Assembly: GCA_017883485.1 (NCBI GenBank)
Contig: JADGNM010000096.1
Location: 1-8,395, forward strand
DNA length: 8,395 nucleotides
Direction: 5' to 3'
Source of the DNA: Methanosarcina sp.
Lineage (GTDB): Archaea; Halobacteriota; Methanosarcinia; Methanosarcinales; Methanosarcinaceae
Made by a program: the position numbers and the translations under genes. The notes under the pieces are model-generated. The model was given only the letters and a program-made list of their open reading frames with translations. It did no database searches and was not told the DNA's origin. Within the stretch, counting starts at the first letter, position 1; each line of letters starts with the position of its first letter. Below are positions 5,696 to 8,395 of the stretch, piece by piece.

Positions 5696-6922
5696 TCACA
5701 TCAGACGCTCTTCCCTTTCTCCAGTCTCGACTGCCTTTTTAATTTCTCTTTTCAGATGCTCTGGCAGACCCTTTATTTCGACATCCAGAAAACCCCTTAT
5801 TATAGCGGATGTTGCCTCTTCATTATTCAACCCCCTTGCCATCAGATACTGAATCTCCTCCTCTGCGATCTTCCCGACAGCTGCTTCATGTGACATATCG
5901 ATATTGTTTACTTTGCCTTCGAGTTCGGGAATTGCATGGATACTTCCTTTTTCTGAAAGGATAAGTCCTCTGCACTCAAGATGGGCCTTAATTCCAGGGA
6001 CCTCACCTATCAGATGCCCCCTCGTAACAATGTCGCCTCCTCTTGTTATTGCCCTTGCCGCAAGCTCAGCCCTGCTGCCCTTTGCACTCAGAAAAACTCT
6101 CGAACCTACATCCATGTGCGAGCCTTCTACTGCGGACAAAATTGTGTTGAACCTCACAGTTGCATTCTCACCCACGCAGTATGCAGTAGGATACATCTGC
6201 AGGGTTTTTACAGGCTTCATGCAAACATAGTTACTCAGGAATACGCCGTTCTCTTCTATGATCGCACCCGTTCTTGGTCTAACTTCCACGTTCTCCGCCC
6301 AGTTATGGATCATCGTAAAAGTGACATGGGCATTTTTCTTTATATAGAACTCTGAAATTCCGATATGCAGGCCGGTTCTGACAGCTGGTGCTGTTGTGCA
6401 GCCCGTTATGATATGAAGTTCGGAGCCCTCTTCGGCTATTATAATATTATGTACTTTTTGTGCCAGACCTTCTCGGGTCATGTAGAGACAGGCCTGAAGA
6501 GGAAATTCCACCTTTGCACCGGGCAGAGCTCTTAAGAAATAGCCATGATTCTGGTGCAGCTCGGCAGCAGCCGTATATTTGTCTGTATCCACCTTTACGG
6601 CTTTCCACCAATAGTCTGAGAGCCAGTCGTATTTTTCAAGAGCTTCCGTGCTGCTCATTACTTCCAGGCCGCTTTGACACGCAGAAGAAAATAGTACCGA
6701 GTGGTCCATTTGAAAAAAAGAACCCGATCTGCATGCCTCTTCTGCATCAATACCAACGCTTATGGATTTTTCTTTAACCTCATCAGATAATTCCTTTAAT
6801 TTTTGAACCTTGCCATGCTCTTTAGCTTGCGCAGAATAGGTGTTAAGATCGATATCCGGGCCAATGGCAGAAAGTTTGTTTTGTGCTTTTTTTGCCCTTT
6901 CCCTGTTGTCTACCGCGGACAT
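5696..6922 (-). CDS. sufB: SufB-type Fe-S cluster scaffold of a two-gene SufBC (SmsB-like) system
   Basis: A 408-residue SufB/SufD-family protein, the cytoplasmic scaffold on which Fe-S clusters are assembled with the ATPase SufC. An N-terminal helical region is followed by a long beta-helix core rich in alternating Gly/Asn turns, with a conserved C-terminal block (ILSEKGSIHAIPELEG, then SHEAAVGKI and ARGLNNEEATSAIIRGFL) that docks SufC. His345 and Glu346 in SHEA correspond to the conserved HE pair of bacterial SufB. The position of the bacterial scaffold cysteine (E. coli Cys405) appears to be glycine here. The start is taken as ATG 6920-6922, six bases after GAGGGGTG; a GTG at 6929-6931 lies too close to that site. 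It overlaps the sufC end by 13 bases. No sufD, sufS or sufU is nearby, which is the archaeal minimal arrangement described as SmsCB. Confidence 0.9.
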   Translation of the reverse strand: MSAVDNRERAKKAQNKLSAIGPDIDLNTYSAQAKEHGKVQKLKELSDEVKEKSISVGIDAEEACRSGSFFQMDHSVLFSSACQSGLEVMSSTEALEKYDWLSDYWWKAVKVDTDKYTAAAELHQNHGYFLRALPGAKVEFPLQACLYMTREGLAQKVHNIIIAEEGSELHIITGCTTAPAVRTGLHIGISEFYIKKNAHVTFTMIHNWAENVEVRPRTGAIIEENGVFLSNYVCMKPVKTLQMYPTAYCVGENATVRFNTILSAVEGSHMDVGSRVFLSAKGSRAELAARAITRGGDIVTRGHLIGEVPGIKAHLECRGLILSEKGSIHAIPELEGKVNNIDMSHEAAVGKIAEEEIQYLMARGLNNEEATSAIIRGFLDVEIKGLPEHLKREIKKAVETGEREERLM

Positions 6923-7650
6923 GTTACACACCCCTCAAAACCTTCAGTTCTTATATCTTCTAAAAGGTCCCTTGGATTCCCGGAGCAGCTTATTGTGCCG
7001 TTCATCATAACATAACCCCTGTCTGCGTTCACATAATCCAGGATATATCCAGCATGGGTTATGATCAATCCTGCTTTTTTCCTCCTGCTTGCCATTTTTT
7101 CTCTCTCCAGCAGCTCGTTTATTACCTTCCCAACTAAATTTATGTTCACCAGATCAACACCAGAATCTGGTTCATCAAGCATTATAAAGCTGGGATCCTG
7201 TGCCAGCAGTTGGAGGAGCTCAGAGCGTTTGATCTCCCCGCCGGAGAAACCCAGGTTGATATCCCTTTCCAGAAAATTTAGAAGGTTTAATTTATTTGCA
7301 AGCTCATTCAAATTTTCCTCATTGAAATATCCTCTTTTCTCGATGCAGATGCGGAGAATATCCCTTAATTTAACGCCTCTGACCGCTGGAGGACGCTGAA
7401 AGGCAATACCGATACCAAGCTTTGCACGTTTGTCCATGGCAAGTTCAGTAATGTCCATATTATTAAAGAAAATCCTCCCAGATTCTATCCTGTATCCTGG
7501 AATCCCGATTATTGTTTTCAAAAGTGATGTCTTTCCAGAACCGTTAGGACCGAAAAGGATAATGGTTTCACCCTGCTTAATGTGCAGATTAACATCCTTC
7601 AGCACCAATTTGTCTTCAATGCTAACCGTTAGATTCTTTACCTCGATCAT
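6910..7650 (-). CDS. sufC: SufC-type ATPase of the Fe-S assembly complex
   Basis: A 246-residue soluble ABC-type ATPase that binds SufB and drives scaffold rearrangement during Fe-S cluster assembly. All catalytic motifs are present: Walker A GPNGSGKT (34-41), Q-loop FQRPPAV (84-90, the Pro-Pro being typical of SufC), signature LGFSGGEIKRSE (133-144), Walker B FIMLDEPDSGVD (155-166) and H-loop ITHAGYI (197-203). The length is normal for SufC. The C-terminus ends GCVTCPR, giving a CXXC pair that may bind metal or be a lineage trait. The start is ATG 7648-7650 with AGGG six bases upstream. It is the first gene of the operon, and its 3' end overlaps sufB. Confidence 0.95.
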   Translation of the reverse strand: MIEVKNLTVSIEDKLVLKDVNLHIKQGETIILFGPNGSGKTSLLKTIIGIPGYRIESGRIFFNNMDITELAMDKRAKLGIGIAFQRPPAVRGVKLRDILRICIEKRGYFNEENLNELANKLNLLNFLERDINLGFSGGEIKRSELLQLLAQDPSFIMLDEPDSGVDLVNINLVGKVINELLEREKMASRRKKAGLIITHAGYILDYVNADRGYVMMNGTISCSGNPRDLLEDIRTEGFEGCVTCPR

Positions 7651-7727
7651 GTCTAACCCTTCAAGATTGATTCTTGAATCCTCTATTAAATTGTGTACTT
7701 CCTAGCTTATGAGGATATCCCCTGAAA

Positions 7728-7748
7728 AATTTAAGTAGTCCACTTAAA
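7728..7748 (-). promoter_or_regulatory. putative suf promoter with a 19-bp perfect inverted repeat
   Basis: TTTAAGT-AGTCC-ACTTAAA at 7730-7748 has two perfect seven-base arms around a five-base spacer. On the minus strand the arm nearest sufC (ACTTAAATTT) resembles an archaeal TATA box. A start 25 bases on would leave a leader of about 55 bases before the sufC ATG at 7650. An operator overlapping the TATA box would be a natural repression site, for example for an Fe-S- or iron-sensing regulator. The symmetry is directly visible; the function is inferred. Confidence 0.45.
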
Positions 7749-7787
7749 GGAACATGAGCCATGAATAGACTGCATCAGGTAGAAATT

Positions 7788-8002
7788 TCATCCTTCAGGA
7801 TATGCCAAACTCCATTTTAAGCAATTGATCATCCGAAGTAATGTTGTCTTTCCAGAACCTGAAGCTCCCATGATAGTGACAAGTTCACCTTTATTGACCT
7901 TAAGTCAAGGCCGACTAATATCTGCGTCCTGATCCTGGTATTATTTACCTTATGAAATACTGCTTATGATATATTTTTCAACTCAAGGTGAACATGATTC
8001 AT
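7788..8002 (-). pseudogene. MacB/LolD-type ABC ATPase, N-terminal remnant with stop and frameshift
   Basis: Starting from ATG 8000-8002, behind AGGA, the frame reads MNHVHLELKNIS, then TAA, then AVFHKVNNTRIRTQILVGLD. After a one-base frameshift near 7892 it continues KGELVTIMGASGSGKTTLLR, followed by MINCL. This is the start of a MacB/LolD-family ATPase: an ELKNIS opening strand, an RTQIL-x-GLDL segment and a Walker A of the GASGSGKTT form. Homology fades soon after and a TGA follows at 7788-7790. The rest of the gene (Q-loop, signature, Walker B) and any permease are absent. It follows the surface-protein gene by 38 bases; pairing of surface proteins with MacB-type exporters is common in methanogens. 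It is clearly non-functional. Confidence 0.8.
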
Positions 8003-8040
8003 CTATCCTGAAATGTCTTACTCTTCTATAAGCAATGCCA

Positions 8041-8395
8041 TCACTTCCTCACAACCAGATATCCTATGCCTATAAGACCTGCTGCCGCAAAAAAGATCCA
8101 ATTCCATTGCCAGGGTTTAGCCGTATCAGCAGGTGTTGTTACTGGCGAACTGACCTGGACTGCAACGGATTGAGCTGACTGTAACGAAGTGGCAGGAGTT
8201 GTTGAGACTGATGCCAATGTTATAGTGGAATCAGTGGATGCAACAGATGCAGTTGTTGCAGGTGCATTTGCAGGTTTTAAATTTATTTTTGGTGCGTCCA
8301 GGATCACCTTTTCAAAATATGGATAGAACCGAAGCGCAGTATCACTATCTGCTATTTTAAATTTCAGGTCGCTATATAATGTTGAAACACTATTT
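8041..8395 (-). CDS. C-terminal part of a surface-anchored protein with Thr/Ser/Pro/Ala stalk
   Basis: The frame is open to the window edge, so the N-terminus is missing; 117 residues are visible. A folded end (LYSDLKFKIADSDTALRFYP, then YFEKVILDAPKI) is followed by about 55 residues rich in Ala, Thr, Ser, Val and Pro, a low-complexity stalk probably O-glycosylated. Then come a Trp-rich boundary (PWQWNW), one membrane helix (IFFAAAGLIGIGYLVV) and a final Arg-Lys. This is the usual architecture of an archaeal surface protein anchored by its C-terminus with the tail inside. A GTG at 8305-8307 could be read as a start, but it is in mid-domain. The link to a MacB-type ATPase gene downstream hints at the COG1361-like secreted proteins that accompany such exporters; this is inference. 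Confidence 0.75.
   Translation of the reverse strand, partial: NSVSTLYSDLKFKIADSDTALRFYPYFEKVILDAPKINLKPANAPATTASVASTDSTITLASVSTTPATSLQSAQSVAVQVSSPVTTPADTAKPWQWNWIFFAAAGLIGIGYLVVRK

Overview
The window looks like chromosomal DNA from an anaerobic archaeon, most likely of the methanogen/ANME (Methanosarcinales-like) lineage. The support is a two-gene SufC-SufB pair without SufD, SufS or SufE, TATA-like rather than -35/-10 promoter elements, Shine-Dalgarno sites of the AGGAGGTG type, a 4Fe-4S- and radical-SAM-rich gene set, and a stalked C-terminally anchored surface protein next to a MacB/LolD-type ABC ATPase. The taxonomic call is inference. Every recognisable gene lies on the minus strand, so the region reads from right to left.

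Right part (8395 to about 5450). First comes the C-terminal end of a surface-anchored protein that runs off the window. It is followed by a decayed MacB/LolD-type ABC ATPase (8002-7788) that carries a stop codon and a frameshift. Next is a 19-bp perfect inverted repeat, probably the suf promoter/operator, and then sufC, sufB and a 64-aa membrane protein. These three overlap or abut and end at a T-tract.

Middle part (5442-3385). Two copies of a 50-bp near-identical element (43 of 50 positions match) lie upstream of a QueG-like two-[4Fe-4S] protein and of a radical SAM enzyme. The radical SAM enzyme has an unusual CX8CX2C cluster motif. The repeats look like duplicated promoters and suggest co-regulation.

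Left part (3388-234). This is the wreck of a NitT/TauT-type ABC importer that was once coupled to the radical SAM gene through an ATGA overlap. The ATPase is full length apart from one in-frame TAA. The permease survives only as its first 29 codons behind a good ribosome binding site. The substrate-binding protein keeps its whole mature domain but has lost its signal peptide. A two-frame transposase remnant (HTH part plus truncated DDE part, with an A8 slippery run at the junction) sits between permease and binding protein. The simplest reading is insertion of the element followed by deletion of most of the permease, the end of the transposase and the start of the binding-protein gene. At the far left are a PIN-domain C-terminal fragment and possibly the terminus of another insertion sequence.

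Overall, the window joins a healthy minimal Suf Fe-S assembly operon and two Fe-S enzymes, which would be clients of it, to a transporter module that is being lost. No RNA gene or CRISPR array was recognised, and no gene-free stretch exceeds 300 bases.
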